Source: Loktanella sp. (GTDB lineage Bacteria > Pseudomonadota > Alphaproteobacteria > Rhodobacterales > Rhodobacteraceae). From it: 64,000 nt of DNA. Shown here piece by piece: positions 22,967-31,338 of the stretch. Location: contig JAFPBO010000033.1 in the NCBI GenBank assembly GCA_017390475.1, positions 1 through 64,000 of the forward strand. Reading direction: 5' to 3'. The translations under genes were made by a program, and so were the position numbers. Each line of letters begins with the position of its first letter. Within the stretch, counting starts at the first letter, position 1. The notes beneath the pieces were generated by a model. That model saw nothing but the letters and a program-made list of their open reading frames with translations. It ran no database searches and was not told the DNA's origin.

Positions 22967-24226
22967 ATGCGTTCCATTTTCAAGACGTCGTTCGCGGCGC
23001 TCGTTGCAGCCGGTATTGCGGCATCTGCCACCACAGCCACTGCGCAATCGCTGACCGGCGATCTGATCATTTTCTCTGACATGCACGATCCGGCACCGCG
23101 TGCCGTGATGAATGATATGGCGGCCCGCTTTGGTGAGATGCACCCAGATCTGAATGTGCAGGTCACGATCATCGACCGCGAAGCCTATAAGACCCAGATC
23201 CGCAACTTTCTGACCGCCAATGCGCCGGATGTGGCAAACTGGTATGCCGCCAACCGTATGCTGCCCTATGTCGAGGCTGGCCTGTTCGAAGATGTATCCG
23301 ACATCTGGGACGAGCAGATGAGCGAAGAGCTGGCATCGACGAAAGGCGCTTTGTCCGTCGATGGCGCGCAATATGGTGTGCCTTACACATATTATCAGTG
23401 GGGCGTCTATTACCGCAAAGACATCTTTGAAGAGCTTGGCCTGTCCGAGCCCGAGACCTGGGAAGAAGAGCTGGCCAATTGCCAGACCCTGCTGGACAAT
23501 GGCATCAAATGCTACACTGTCGGTACCCGGTTTCTGTGGACCGCTGGCGGCTGGTTCGACTATATGAACATGCGCACCAATGGCTATGACTTCCACGCCC
23601 GTCTGACCAATGGCGAGGAAAGCTGGCTGAGTGATGAGGTCCGTGCGACTTTTGAAAACTGGCGCACGCTGATCGATATGGGGGCGTTTATCGACGACCA
23701 CCAGAATTACGACTGGCAGGAAGCCCTGCCCTTCATGGTGAACGGGCAGGCTGCCAGCTATCTGATGGGCAACTTTGCTGTCGCACCGATGCGCGAAGCG
23801 GGCATGGATGATGACATGCTGGATTTCTATCAGTTCGTGGAGATCACACCAGACCTTCCCCGCGGGGAAGATGCGCCGACCGATACATTCCACATCCCGA
23901 CAGGGGCGACCAATAAAGAGGCCGCACGCGAGTTTCTGAAATTTGTCGTCTCGGCAGAAAACCAGACGCTGATCAACAACGGTGAAAATCTGGGGCAATT
24001 GCCGGTCAATGCGATGTCGTCAGTCGATGATGATAAATTCCTGCAGCAAGGTTTCGATATGTTGTCAAACCGTGCGCCGGGTGGGATCGCGCAATTCTTT
24101 GATCGTGATGCACCAGCCGAGATGGCCGCTGCGGGGATGGAAGGGTTTCAGGAGTTCATGGTGTTCCCTGACAATCTGGACAACATTCTGGAGCGGTTGG
24201 AAAACACGCGTCTGGATAGTTATTGA
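22967..24226 (+). CDS. Sugar ABC transporter substrate-binding protein (galactoside)
   Basis: A 419-aa cluster-B binding protein with a Sec signal peptide (basic RSIFKT, hydrophobic core, cleavage after about residue 27 at TATAQS). The mature part has the CUT1 pattern, for example DLIIFSDMHDPAPRAVMNDM and FHIPTGATNKEAAREFLKF. It captures a sugar in the periplasm for the two permeases downstream. GGGAGG lies 6 nt before the ATG, a strong site that suits high expression. With alpha- and beta-galactosidases in the same operon, the ligand is probably a galactoside. It is followed by stable hairpins. Confidence 0.88.
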   Translation: MRSIFKTSFAALVAAGIAASATTATAQSLTGDLIIFSDMHDPAPRAVMNDMAARFGEMHPDLNVQVTIIDREAYKTQIRNFLTANAPDVANWYAANRMLPYVEAGLFEDVSDIWDEQMSEELASTKGALSVDGAQYGVPYTYYQWGVYYRKDIFEELGLSEPETWEEELANCQTLLDNGIKCYTVGTRFLWTAGGWFDYMNMRTNGYDFHARLTNGEESWLSDEVRATFENWRTLIDMGAFIDDHQNYDWQEALPFMVNGQAASYLMGNFAVAPMREAGMDDDMLDFYQFVEITPDLPRGEDAPTDTFHIPTGATNKEAAREFLKFVVSAENQTLINNGENLGQLPVNAMSSVDDDKFLQQGFDMLSNRAPGGIAQFFDRDAPAEMAAAGMEGFQEFMVFPDNLDNILERLENTRLDSY

Positions 24227-24236
24227 TCCGTCAAAG

Positions 24237-24315
24237 GGGGTGCGCGGGAAGCGCACCCCAATTATCGAGGTCGCCCGTAAGGTGCGCATGATGCGCACCT
24301 TACCTGCAAACAGGT
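24237..24315 (+). promoter_or_regulatory. Three hairpins between the binding-protein and permease genes
   Basis: Hairpin 1 pairs GGGGTGCGC with GCGCACCCC (24237-24259). Hairpin 2 pairs 13-nt arms GTAAGGTGCGCAT and ATGCGCACCTTAC around one base (24277-24303). A short third stem, ACCTG/CAGGT (24302-24315), covers the AGG that serves the permease start at 24322 and overlaps the end of hairpin 2. The first two share the core GGTGCGC. Such structures commonly protect the binding-protein mRNA and lower permease expression; control of permease translation by the third stem is an inference. Confidence 0.6.
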
Positions 24316-24321
24316 TTGAGC

Positions 24322-25278
24322 ATGACAATTTCATCCGACAGCTATACCCAACCCCAACGCGGCTGGTATCGGCGCAACGAAATCGCCATCACGCCCTGGT
24401 TGTTTCTGGCGCCCGGTGTGTTTTTCTTTTTTGTCTATGTGATCTCTCCGATCTGGCAGAGTTTCGGCATGTCGCTTTATGACTGGAACGGGTTGGGCAG
24501 TATCGAGACGAACGGCACCTATGTCGGGCTTGAGAATTATAACAAACTCTTTGGGCTGAATGGCGAAAGGGCCGACCGCAACTTTCAGATTTCGTTATGG
24601 AATAACCTGCGCTGGCTGGTGCTGTATCTGCTGGCGATTCCCGCGGGGCTGATGATCGCGCTGTTTCTGAACCAGAATGTGCGCGGGATCAGGCTGTATA
24701 AGTCCTTGTTTTTCTTTCCATTTGTGATTTCACAGGTTGTCGTCGGTCTGGTTTTCACATGGTTCTATTTGCCCAATAACGGGTTGTTCACCGTCATCAC
24801 CAATTGGTTCGGCTTTCAGATCCAAGGCGGCGTGTTGGGCAACCCTAATACCGCGACCTACGGGATCATCATCGCGGGCCTTTGGCCGCAGACCGCCTAT
24901 TGCATGATCCTTTATCTGACCGGGCTGAACGCCGTTGACCCCGAACAGGTCGAGGCGGCACGGCTGGACGGGGCGAAGGGCCACAAGATGCTGTGGCATG
25001 TGATCCTGCCGCAGTTGAAACCTGCGACATTCCTGGCCTTCGTGGTCACGATCATCGGGGCGCTGCGCAGTTTCGATCTGGTGTCGATCATGACCAATGG
25101 CGGCCCGTTCGGGTCAACCCGCGTGCTATCGTTCTATGTGTTTGAAAAATCCCTGTCCGAACGCGGGCTGCAATATGGCTATGCTGCGGCGGTCGCTGTC
25201 GTGCTGTTCGTCATCATGTTGATCTTCATCTCTTATTTCCTGTGGGTGATGTATAAAGAAGAAAAGGCGGCACGCTGA
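24322..25278 (+). CDS. Sugar ABC transporter permease 1 (MalF/UgpA type)
   Basis: A 318-aa inner-membrane permease with six to seven hydrophobic segments, from TPWLFLAPGVFFFFVYVISP to the C-terminal ISYFLWVMY. The coupling helix that contacts the ATPase is EAARLDGAKGHKMLWHVILP (EAA motif). The ATG at 24322 follows AGG by 7 nt; a TTG at 24316 is also in frame. Its stop overlaps the ATG of permease 2. It forms the heterodimeric membrane pore of the galactoside importer. Confidence 0.9.
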   Translation: MTISSDSYTQPQRGWYRRNEIAITPWLFLAPGVFFFFVYVISPIWQSFGMSLYDWNGLGSIETNGTYVGLENYNKLFGLNGERADRNFQISLWNNLRWLVLYLLAIPAGLMIALFLNQNVRGIRLYKSLFFFPFVISQVVVGLVFTWFYLPNNGLFTVITNWFGFQIQGGVLGNPNTATYGIIIAGLWPQTAYCMILYLTGLNAVDPEQVEAARLDGAKGHKMLWHVILPQLKPATFLAFVVTIIGALRSFDLVSIMTNGGPFGSTRVLSFYVFEKSLSERGLQYGYAAAVAVVLFVIMLIFISYFLWVMYKEEKAAR

Positions 25279-26126
25279 TGTTCCCGACCCCGATCCAGAA
25301 AACGTCGCCTGCCATGCGGTTCGGCTATCAGTCGTTCCTGCCTTTGGCGCTGGTGCTGTGGCTGTTGCCACTGATCGCGGTGATGATCTTTTCGATCAAA
25401 CCCGCGGTGGATTTCACCACCGGCAATTACTGGGGCTGGCCCACGTCATTTGAGGGGTTCAACAATTATTATCGCGTGTTTTTTGAAAGTGACATGCCGC
25501 GCTATCTGCTGAATTCCGTGCTGATCACGGTGCCCACTGTCATCGGCACGGTGGCTTTGGCCTGCATGACAGGATTTGCACTGGGGGTTTACAAGTTCAA
25601 GGGCAACCTGCTGATCTTCTTCATGTTCATCGCGGGCAATTTCGTGCCATTCCAGATCCTGATGGTGCCGGTGCGCGATCTGACCGTGGATATGGGCCTG
25701 TATAATACCAAGACCGGTCTGGTCCTGTTCCACATCGCGTTCCAGACAGGCTTTGCCACGCTGTTCATGCGCAATTTCATCCGCGCCCTGCCCTTTCCGC
25801 TGATCGAGGCGGCAAGGGTGGAGGGCGTCGCAGAATGGCGCATCTTCTGGTATGTCGTCCTGCCCTTGATGAAACCCGCGATTGCCGCGATGGCGGTGCT
25901 GGTCTTTACCTTCATCTGGAATGATTATTTCTGGGCGGTGGTGCTGACCCAAGGTGTCGAAAGCCAGCCGGTCACTGCCGGGATCACCAGTTTCAATTCG
26001 CAGTTCCGCGCCGCCTATCATCTGATGAGCGCCGGTTCTATCGTGGCCGCCCTGCCCCCTGTGGCGATGTTCTTTCTGATGCAAAAACATTTCATCGCCG
26101 GTCTGACCCTTGGGGCCGTAAAGTAA
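25278..26126 (+). CDS. Sugar ABC transporter permease 2 (MalG/UgpE type)
   Basis: A 282-aa inner-membrane permease with six hydrophobic segments and the EAA loop EAARVEGVAEWRIFWYVVLP. The C-terminus IAGLTLGAVK is usual for the MalG branch. It starts at an ATG sharing one base with the TGA of permease 1 (TGATG), implying translational coupling. It pairs with permease 1 and is probably energised by the ATPase at 20950-22008. The GH36 gene follows after 6 bp. Confidence 0.9.
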   Translation: MFPTPIQKTSPAMRFGYQSFLPLALVLWLLPLIAVMIFSIKPAVDFTTGNYWGWPTSFEGFNNYYRVFFESDMPRYLLNSVLITVPTVIGTVALACMTGFALGVYKFKGNLLIFFMFIAGNFVPFQILMVPVRDLTVDMGLYNTKTGLVLFHIAFQTGFATLFMRNFIRALPFPLIEAARVEGVAEWRIFWYVVLPLMKPAIAAMAVLVFTFIWNDYFWAVVLTQGVESQPVTAGITSFNSQFRAAYHLMSAGSIVAALPPVAMFFLMQKHFIAGLTLGAVK

Positions 26127-26132
26127 AAGATC

Positions 26133-28217
26133 ATGAACAAGACTTACCGCATTGACGACACCCGCCAGACGCTTGTGCTGGCGGCCCGGAATGACCGCCT
26201 GCCAGAGGTGGTTTATTGGGGCCCCGCGCTTGGCGCGGATGAAGACCTGAATACGCTGCATGCCGCCCATGCCATCGACGTGACTGGCGGGATGTTGGAC
26301 GAAAATCCTGACCTGTCGTTGTCGCCCGAGGCGAGCCGGAGTTTCCCCGGCCAGCCGGGGCTGGTCCTGCGGGATGGGGATGGCACGGCCCTGTTGCCGA
26401 AATTCTGTTTCGTGGATGCGGTGCAGGATACGGCTTCTCTGGTGCTGACATACCGCGATGCGGACAATCGTCTGGACCTGACGTGCAGTTTCCTGTCGGA
26501 TGCAGAGACCAATGTTATCACCTGCCAGACCAAGCTGGATGCTGACCGCCCGGTGCATCTGCATTGGCTGGCGGCACCTGTTTTGCCCGGTCCGCAGCAA
26601 AGCGATGAGATGATCGACGTGTCGGGCCGCTGGTGTGGCGAATTTCAACTGTCGCGCACGGCCTGGTCGCCGGGCATGCGCTATCGCGAGAACCGCACCG
26701 GGCGGACGGGGCATGAGCATTTCCCGGGGCTGATCGTGCCGTGCCGTGGGGCGACCAATACGATGGGCGAGGCTTATGCCTTTCACTATGGTTGGTCCGG
26801 CGGACACCGGATGATTGCCGAGGAATTGCCAGATGGCCGTCGCCAGATCCAATGGGGTCATGCCGCGCAGATGGAAACCGAAGCGGCGACGCATTTCAGC
26901 ACCGCGCCGCTTTATATCGCCTATTCCGACCGGGGGCTGAACGGCTGTGCTGTGGCCTTCCAACGCCATCTGCGCGACCGGATCGTCACATGGCCGAAAC
27001 CAAACGCGCCGCGCCCGGTGCATTACAATTGCTGGGAAGCGGTCTATTTCGACCATCAACTGCCGGTGCTGAAAGATATCGCCGCCCGTGCCGCAGCGCT
27101 TGGCGCAGAACGGTTTGTGCTGGATGACGGCTGGTTCGGGCAGCGCGATGACGACACCCGCAGCCTGTCGGACTGGACTGTGGATACCCGCAAATACCCC
27201 GACGGGCTGCATCCGCTGATCGATCATGTGCATGGGTTGGGGATGACATTCGGGATCTGGTTCGAGCCAGAGATGATCAATGAAGACAGCGATATCCACC
27301 GCGCCCATCCCGATTGGGTTCTGGGCAGCGAGGATCAGACGCTTGGTCGCCAGCAAAAGGCGCTGAACATGGCGCTGCCTGCGGTGCGGGATTATCTTTA
27401 TGACCGCATGGCGGCGATCCTGACCGATCATCCGATTGATTACATCAAATGGGACCATAACCGCGTGCTGCCGATGCCTGATGCGTCCCAGACGCGCGGG
27501 TCCTATGCGCTGATCGACCGGCTGCGCGCGGATTTCCCGGCAGTCGAGATTGAAAGCTGCGCCTCTGGCGGCGGGCGGATCGATTTCGGCATTCTGCAAC
27601 GCACGCAGCGTGTCTGGCTGTCCGACAGCAATGATGCGCTGGAACGGCTGCGCATTCAGCATGATGCGGCGCTGTTTTTGCCGATGGCGGTGACCGGCAG
27701 CCATGTCGGGCCACGGGTCTGCCATACATCGGGGCGGGTGCTGGATATTTCGTTCCGCGCATGGGTTGCAGCGCAACGGCATATGGGGTTCGAGATGGAC
27801 CCGCGCGAATTGACCGACCACGAAGCCAGCGTGCTGGCCGAGGTCACAAGCTGGTGGAAACATCACCGCCACTGGCTGCACACCGCCGATATCCTGCGGC
27901 TGGATAGCGCCGACCCGGCAGTGATTGCCGAACAGCAGATGGCGCAGGATCAGTCACGTTTCGTCGTTTTTGCCGGCAAGGCCGCGACCAGCGCGCAGAT
28001 CGTGCCACGCCCTTTGCGGTTGACCGCATTGGACCCGACAGCACGTTATCAGATCACCCTGGTCAACCGCGACAGCGCCACGCATCTGTCGCGCGGCACG
28101 CCTTTGCTGAAATCCGATGCGCTGGTTGTGACCGGGGCCTATCTGATGCATCACGGGGTCACGCTGCCATGGTCGTTCCCGGAACGGATGTGGGTGCTGG
28201 AGGGGGAGAAGCTATGA
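26133..28217 (+). CDS. Alpha-galactosidase, glycoside hydrolase family 36
   Basis: A 694-aa GH36 enzyme that releases galactose from alpha-galactosides such as melibiose, raffinose or galactosyl-glycerol. The nucleophile is Asp441 in YIKWDHNR and the acid/base Asp498 in VWLSDSNDALE. FVLDDGWFG, GIWFEPEMI and CASGGGRIDFG are the other GH36 motifs. An N-terminal beta-sandwich and a C-terminal beta domain flank the barrel. No signal peptide is present, so it acts in the cytoplasm after import. It lies 6 bp after permease 2 and overlaps the SDR gene by 4 nt. Confidence 0.92.
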   Translation: MNKTYRIDDTRQTLVLAARNDRLPEVVYWGPALGADEDLNTLHAAHAIDVTGGMLDENPDLSLSPEASRSFPGQPGLVLRDGDGTALLPKFCFVDAVQDTASLVLTYRDADNRLDLTCSFLSDAETNVITCQTKLDADRPVHLHWLAAPVLPGPQQSDEMIDVSGRWCGEFQLSRTAWSPGMRYRENRTGRTGHEHFPGLIVPCRGATNTMGEAYAFHYGWSGGHRMIAEELPDGRRQIQWGHAAQMETEAATHFSTAPLYIAYSDRGLNGCAVAFQRHLRDRIVTWPKPNAPRPVHYNCWEAVYFDHQLPVLKDIAARAAALGAERFVLDDGWFGQRDDDTRSLSDWTVDTRKYPDGLHPLIDHVHGLGMTFGIWFEPEMINEDSDIHRAHPDWVLGSEDQTLGRQQKALNMALPAVRDYLYDRMAAILTDHPIDYIKWDHNRVLPMPDASQTRGSYALIDRLRADFPAVEIESCASGGGRIDFGILQRTQRVWLSDSNDALERLRIQHDAALFLPMAVTGSHVGPRVCHTSGRVLDISFRAWVAAQRHMGFEMDPRELTDHEASVLAEVTSWWKHHRHWLHTADILRLDSADPAVIAEQQMAQDQSRFVVFAGKAATSAQIVPRPLRLTALDPTARYQITLVNRDSATHLSRGTPLLKSDALVVTGAYLMHHGVTLPWSFPERMWVLEGEKL

Positions 28218-28972
28218 TCGCCACGTTTCACGATCTGGCCGGTGCGTCGGTGTTCATCACCGGCGGCGGCAATGGGATTGGTGCGGCGCTGACCGATGGG
28301 TTTCTGGCGCAGGGGGCCAAGGTGGCGTTTGTCGGGCGATCCGATGCGACCGCTTTCGTGGATGAGATGGAGGCGAAACACGGCAACCGGCCCCTGTTCC
28401 TCCAATGCGACATTACCGATACAACGGCTTTGCAGGCTGCTATCGCCACGGCGGCAGATCAGCACGGTCCGCTGAAGGCGCTGGTCAACAATGCCGCCAA
28501 TGATGCACGGCATGATGCAAGCCAGATCACCCCGCAGCAATGGGATGATCTGCAGGCGGTCAATCTGAAAGCCTATTTCTTTGCCTGCCAGAAAGCGGCA
28601 GAGGTCATGAGGCCGCAGGGCGCGATCATCAATTTCACCTCGATCAGCTATATGTTCGGCGCGCCGGATATGATCGCCTATACCACCGCCAATGCCGGGA
28701 TCATGGGCATGACCCGGTCGCTGGCGCGCGAATGGGGCAAGCGCGGGATCAGGTTCAATGCGATCGCGCCGGGCTGGGTGTTCACCGAGAAACAGGAAAA
28801 TCTGTGGGCCACACCTGAAAGCAAGGCTGCATTTCTGGCCCGGCAATGCCTGCCGCAACCGATCATGCCGGACGATATGGTCGGGCCGGTGCTGTTTCTG
28901 GCGTCACAGGCTTCGGCGATGATGACCGGGCAGACGATGGTTGTGGATGCAGGCGTGGTAGGGACAGGATGA
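28214..28972 (+). CDS. SDR dehydrogenase, probable D-galactose 1-dehydrogenase, with Asn in place of the catalytic Lys
   Basis: A 252-aa short-chain dehydrogenase with the cofactor loop TGGGNGIG, LVNNAAND and the C-terminal VVDAG. The catalytic serine and tyrosine are present (FTSISYM; Tyr156 in AYTTANAGIMG), but the lysine expected four residues after the tyrosine is Asn160 (codon AAT). Between the alpha-galactosidase and dgoK, with a lactonase downstream, it is the only candidate here for oxidising galactose to galactonolactone. The missing lysine could mean altered chemistry or a compensating residue. It overlaps both neighbours by 4 nt (ATGA). Confidence 0.75.
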   Translation: MIATFHDLAGASVFITGGGNGIGAALTDGFLAQGAKVAFVGRSDATAFVDEMEAKHGNRPLFLQCDITDTTALQAAIATAADQHGPLKALVNNAANDARHDASQITPQQWDDLQAVNLKAYFFACQKAAEVMRPQGAIINFTSISYMFGAPDMIAYTTANAGIMGMTRSLAREWGKRGIRFNAIAPGWVFTEKQENLWATPESKAAFLARQCLPQPIMPDDMVGPVLFLASQASAMMTGQTMVVDAGVVGTG

Positions 28973-29871
28973 CACAGAATATCAAAGCTGCATGGATCGC
29001 TGTTGACTGGGGCACCTCGAATATGCGGGCCTGGGCGCTGTCGGCCAGCGGCAGCGTTCTGGCGCAGGCCCGGTCCGACAAGGGCATGGGCGGGCTGACG
29101 AAGGCAGAGTTTGAGCCGGCCCTGCTGGCGCTGGTCGATGATTGGCTGGACGGCCCGACGCCTGTCATCGCCTGCGGCATGGTCGGCGCGCGCCAGGGTT
29201 GGGTCGAGGCCCCCTATGCCGCCACCCCCTGCCCGCCACTCAGCAGCGGTTTTGCCCGTGTTGCCAGCAATGATCCGCGGCTTGACGTCTATGTCATCCC
29301 CGGCGTCAAACAGATGCAGCCCGCCGATGTCATGCGCGGCGAGGAAACCCAGATCGCAGGCTATCTGGCACAGAACCCCAATTGGGACGGCGTGATCTGT
29401 CTGCCGGGCACCCATACCAAATGGGCCCATATCAGCGCCGGGGAAATCGTCAGTTTCCAGACGTTCATGACCGGCGAATTTTTCGCGACATTGGCCAGCC
29501 ACACGGTGCTGCGTCATTCCGTTGCGCAAGACGGCTGGGATGATGCGGCGTTTGAGACTGGCCTGTCGGATGCCTATGCACGGCCGGAAAAGCTGGCCGG
29601 ACGATTGTTTTCGTTGCGGGCCGAAGGTCTGCTGCATGATCTGCCGGGGTCCAGCGCACGCGCGCGGCTGTCGGGGCTGCTGATCGGGGCAGAGCTCGCC
29701 TCGGCCAAGCCTTATTGGCTGGGTCAGCAGATTGCCGTGATCGGCGCGGGCGCTTTGGCCAGCCTTTATGTCAAGGCGCTGGCCATGCAAGCGGTCTTTG
29801 CCACCCAAGTCAATGCCGAGGCTGCCACCCTTGCGGGTCTGACAGCCGCCTATCGTCAGTTGAAAGGATAA
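28969..29871 (+). CDS. dgoK: 2-dehydro-3-deoxygalactonokinase
   Basis: A 300-aa ASKHA-fold kinase that phosphorylates 2-keto-3-deoxygalactonate at C6. Family features are the N-terminal WIAVDWGTSNMRAWAL, the central GMVGARQGW, the motif LPGTHTKWAHI and FQTFMTGEFFA, with GLLIGAEL near the C-terminus. Its ATG overlaps the stop of the SDR gene and it is followed after 3 nt by dgoA. In the De Ley-Doudoroff pathway it acts between galactonate dehydratase and the KDPGal aldolase. Confidence 0.92.
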   Translation: MTQNIKAAWIAVDWGTSNMRAWALSASGSVLAQARSDKGMGGLTKAEFEPALLALVDDWLDGPTPVIACGMVGARQGWVEAPYAATPCPPLSSGFARVASNDPRLDVYVIPGVKQMQPADVMRGEETQIAGYLAQNPNWDGVICLPGTHTKWAHISAGEIVSFQTFMTGEFFATLASHTVLRHSVAQDGWDDAAFETGLSDAYARPEKLAGRLFSLRAEGLLHDLPGSSARARLSGLLIGAELASAKPYWLGQQIAVIGAGALASLYVKALAMQAVFATQVNAEAATLAGLTAAYRQLKG

Positions 29872-29874
29872 TCC

Positions 29875-30480
29875 ATGCACCGCCCTCTGATCGCCATTCT
29901 GCGCGGCATCACCCCGGCCGAGGCCCTGCCGGTAACCGAAGCGCTGATCAAAGCCGGGATCACCCGGATCGAAGTGCCGCTGAATTCGCCGGAACCGTTC
30001 GACAGCATCGGCCAGATGGTGCAGGCCTTTGGTGCTGATGCGCTGATCGGCGCGGGCACTGTCCTGTCCACTGATGATGTCGGTCGCGTCGCACAGATCG
30101 GTGGCAAGCTGATCGTTTCGCCCAATTGCGACCCGCGCGTGATTGTCGCCACCAAGACAGCCGGTATGCAAAGCTGGCCCGGAGTGATGACCCCGACCGA
30201 ATGTTTCGCCGCGCTCAAGGCCGGTGCGGATGGGCTGAAGATCTTTCCCGCCAGCCTGATCGGCCCGGACGGGGTCAAGGCGATCCGCGCTGTGCTGCCC
30301 AAGGGCACGCAGGTCTATGCAGTGGGTGGCGCGGATGCCAGCAATTTCGCCACCTGGATGGCGGCCAGCGTGGATGGTTTCGGCATCGGGACCGCGATCT
30401 ATCAACCCGGGCTTTCTGTCGCCGATGTTGCAACCCGCGCACAGAAGATTGTCGCCGCTTTTGATGAGGCCAGCAAATGA
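29875..30480 (+). CDS. dgoA: 2-dehydro-3-deoxy-6-phosphogalactonate aldolase
   Basis: A 201-aa class-I aldolase of the KDPG/KHG family that splits KDPGal into pyruvate and glyceraldehyde 3-phosphate. The Schiff-base lysine is Lys122 in [10 protein letters not shown]; the catalytic glutamate region is [19 protein letters not shown] and the phosphate loop is [13 protein letters not shown]. Placement after dgoK selects the galactose-specific enzyme over Eda. Its stop overlaps the ATG of the lactonase gene. Confidence 0.92.
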   Translation: MHRPLIAILRGITPAEALPVTEALIKAGITRIEVPLNSPEPFDSIGQMVQAFGADALIGAGTVLSTDDVGRVAQIGGKLIVSPNCDPRVIVATKTAGMQSWPGVMTPTECFAALKAGADGLKIFPASLIGPDGVKAIRAVLPKGTQVYAVGGADASNFATWMAASVDGFGIGTAIYQPGLSVADVATRAQKIVAAFDEASK

Positions 30481-31298
30481 TCTATGACGATACCCAATGC
30501 ACCCTTGGCGAAGGCCCGCTGTGGCATCCCTTGCGCGGCGACCTGTTCTGGTTCGATATTCTGGGCAAACGCCTGCATTGCAAGGCGCGGCACTGGCAGT
30601 TTGACGAATATGTCTCTGCCGCTGGCTGGGTCGATGCCGATACATTGCTGATTGCCAGCCAGACCGCGCTGTCCCGGTTCGATCTGCGCGATGGCAGTCA
30701 GACCAAGCTTTGTGATCTGGAGGCGGATAATCCGGTAACCCGTTCCAATGATGGCCGCGCCGACCCGAAAGGCGGTTTTTGGATCGGCACCATGGGGATT
30801 GAGGCCGAAAGTGGTGCAGGTGCGATCTATCGCTATTACAAAGGCGAATTGCGTCGGCTATTCGCCCCGATCTCGATCTCCAATGCGATCTGTTTCGCGC
30901 CGGACGGGCAGACCGCCTATTTCTGCGACACACCTCTGCAACAGATCATGCGCGTGGCGCTGGATGCAGAAGGTTGGCCCAAGGGCGACCCAGTCGTGCA
31001 TATCGACCTGACCGGCACCGATTTCCGCCCCGATGGCGCGGTCGTCGATGCGCAGGGAAATCTGTGGAATGCGCAATGGGGTGCCAGCCGCGTGGCGGGC
31101 TATGCGCCGGATGGGACATTCATCGAAAGTTTCAGTTTCCAGGCCAGGCAGACATCCTGCCCCGCTTTCGGGGGTGATGATCTGACGACGCTTTATTGTA
31201 CCACTGCCGCCACGGGCCTTGATGGCCCGGATGAGGGCAAGACCTACACCACCTCAACATCTTTCAAAGGACAGGCAGAGCATCAGGTGATCCTGTGA
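30477..31298 (+). CDS. SMP-30/gluconolactonase-family sugar lactonase (galactonolactonase)
   Basis: A 273-aa six-bladed propeller hydrolase. The metal-binding residues expected of the family are present in [10 protein letters not shown] (Glu), the [17 protein letters not shown] block (Asn/Asp) and [13 protein letters not shown] (Asp). It would hydrolyse the galactonolactone produced by the sugar dehydrogenase to galactonate. The ATG overlaps the dgoA stop by 4 nt. Activity on related lactones, such as arabinonolactone, cannot be ruled out. Confidence 0.87.
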   Translation: MIYDDTQCTLGEGPLWHPLRGDLFWFDILGKRLHCKARHWQFDEYVSAAGWVDADTLLIASQTALSRFDLRDGSQTKLCDLEADNPVTRSNDGRADPKGGFWIGTMGIEAESGAGAIYRYYKGELRRLFAPISISNAICFAPDGQTAYFCDTPLQQIMRVALDAEGWPKGDPVVHIDLTGTDFRPDGAVVDAQGNLWNAQWGASRVAGYAPDGTFIESFSFQARQTSCPAFGGDDLTTLYCTTAATGLDGPDEGKTYTTSTSFKGQAEHQVIL

Positions 31299-31338
31299 TC
31301 CTGCCCTCGCTTTGTTCCAAATACTCAAAGGCTGACCT

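Noticed and set aside
25446-27881. An 811-codon minus-strand frame across permease 2 and the alpha-galactosidase
   Set aside because: It is antisense to two genes with catalytic motifs, and its composition (His, Arg, Gln-rich) is typical of shadow frames.
28678-30933. A 751-codon minus-strand frame opposite the dgo genes
   Set aside because: It is antisense to SDR, dgoK, dgoA and lactonase, all with clear family motifs; no sensible protein sequence.
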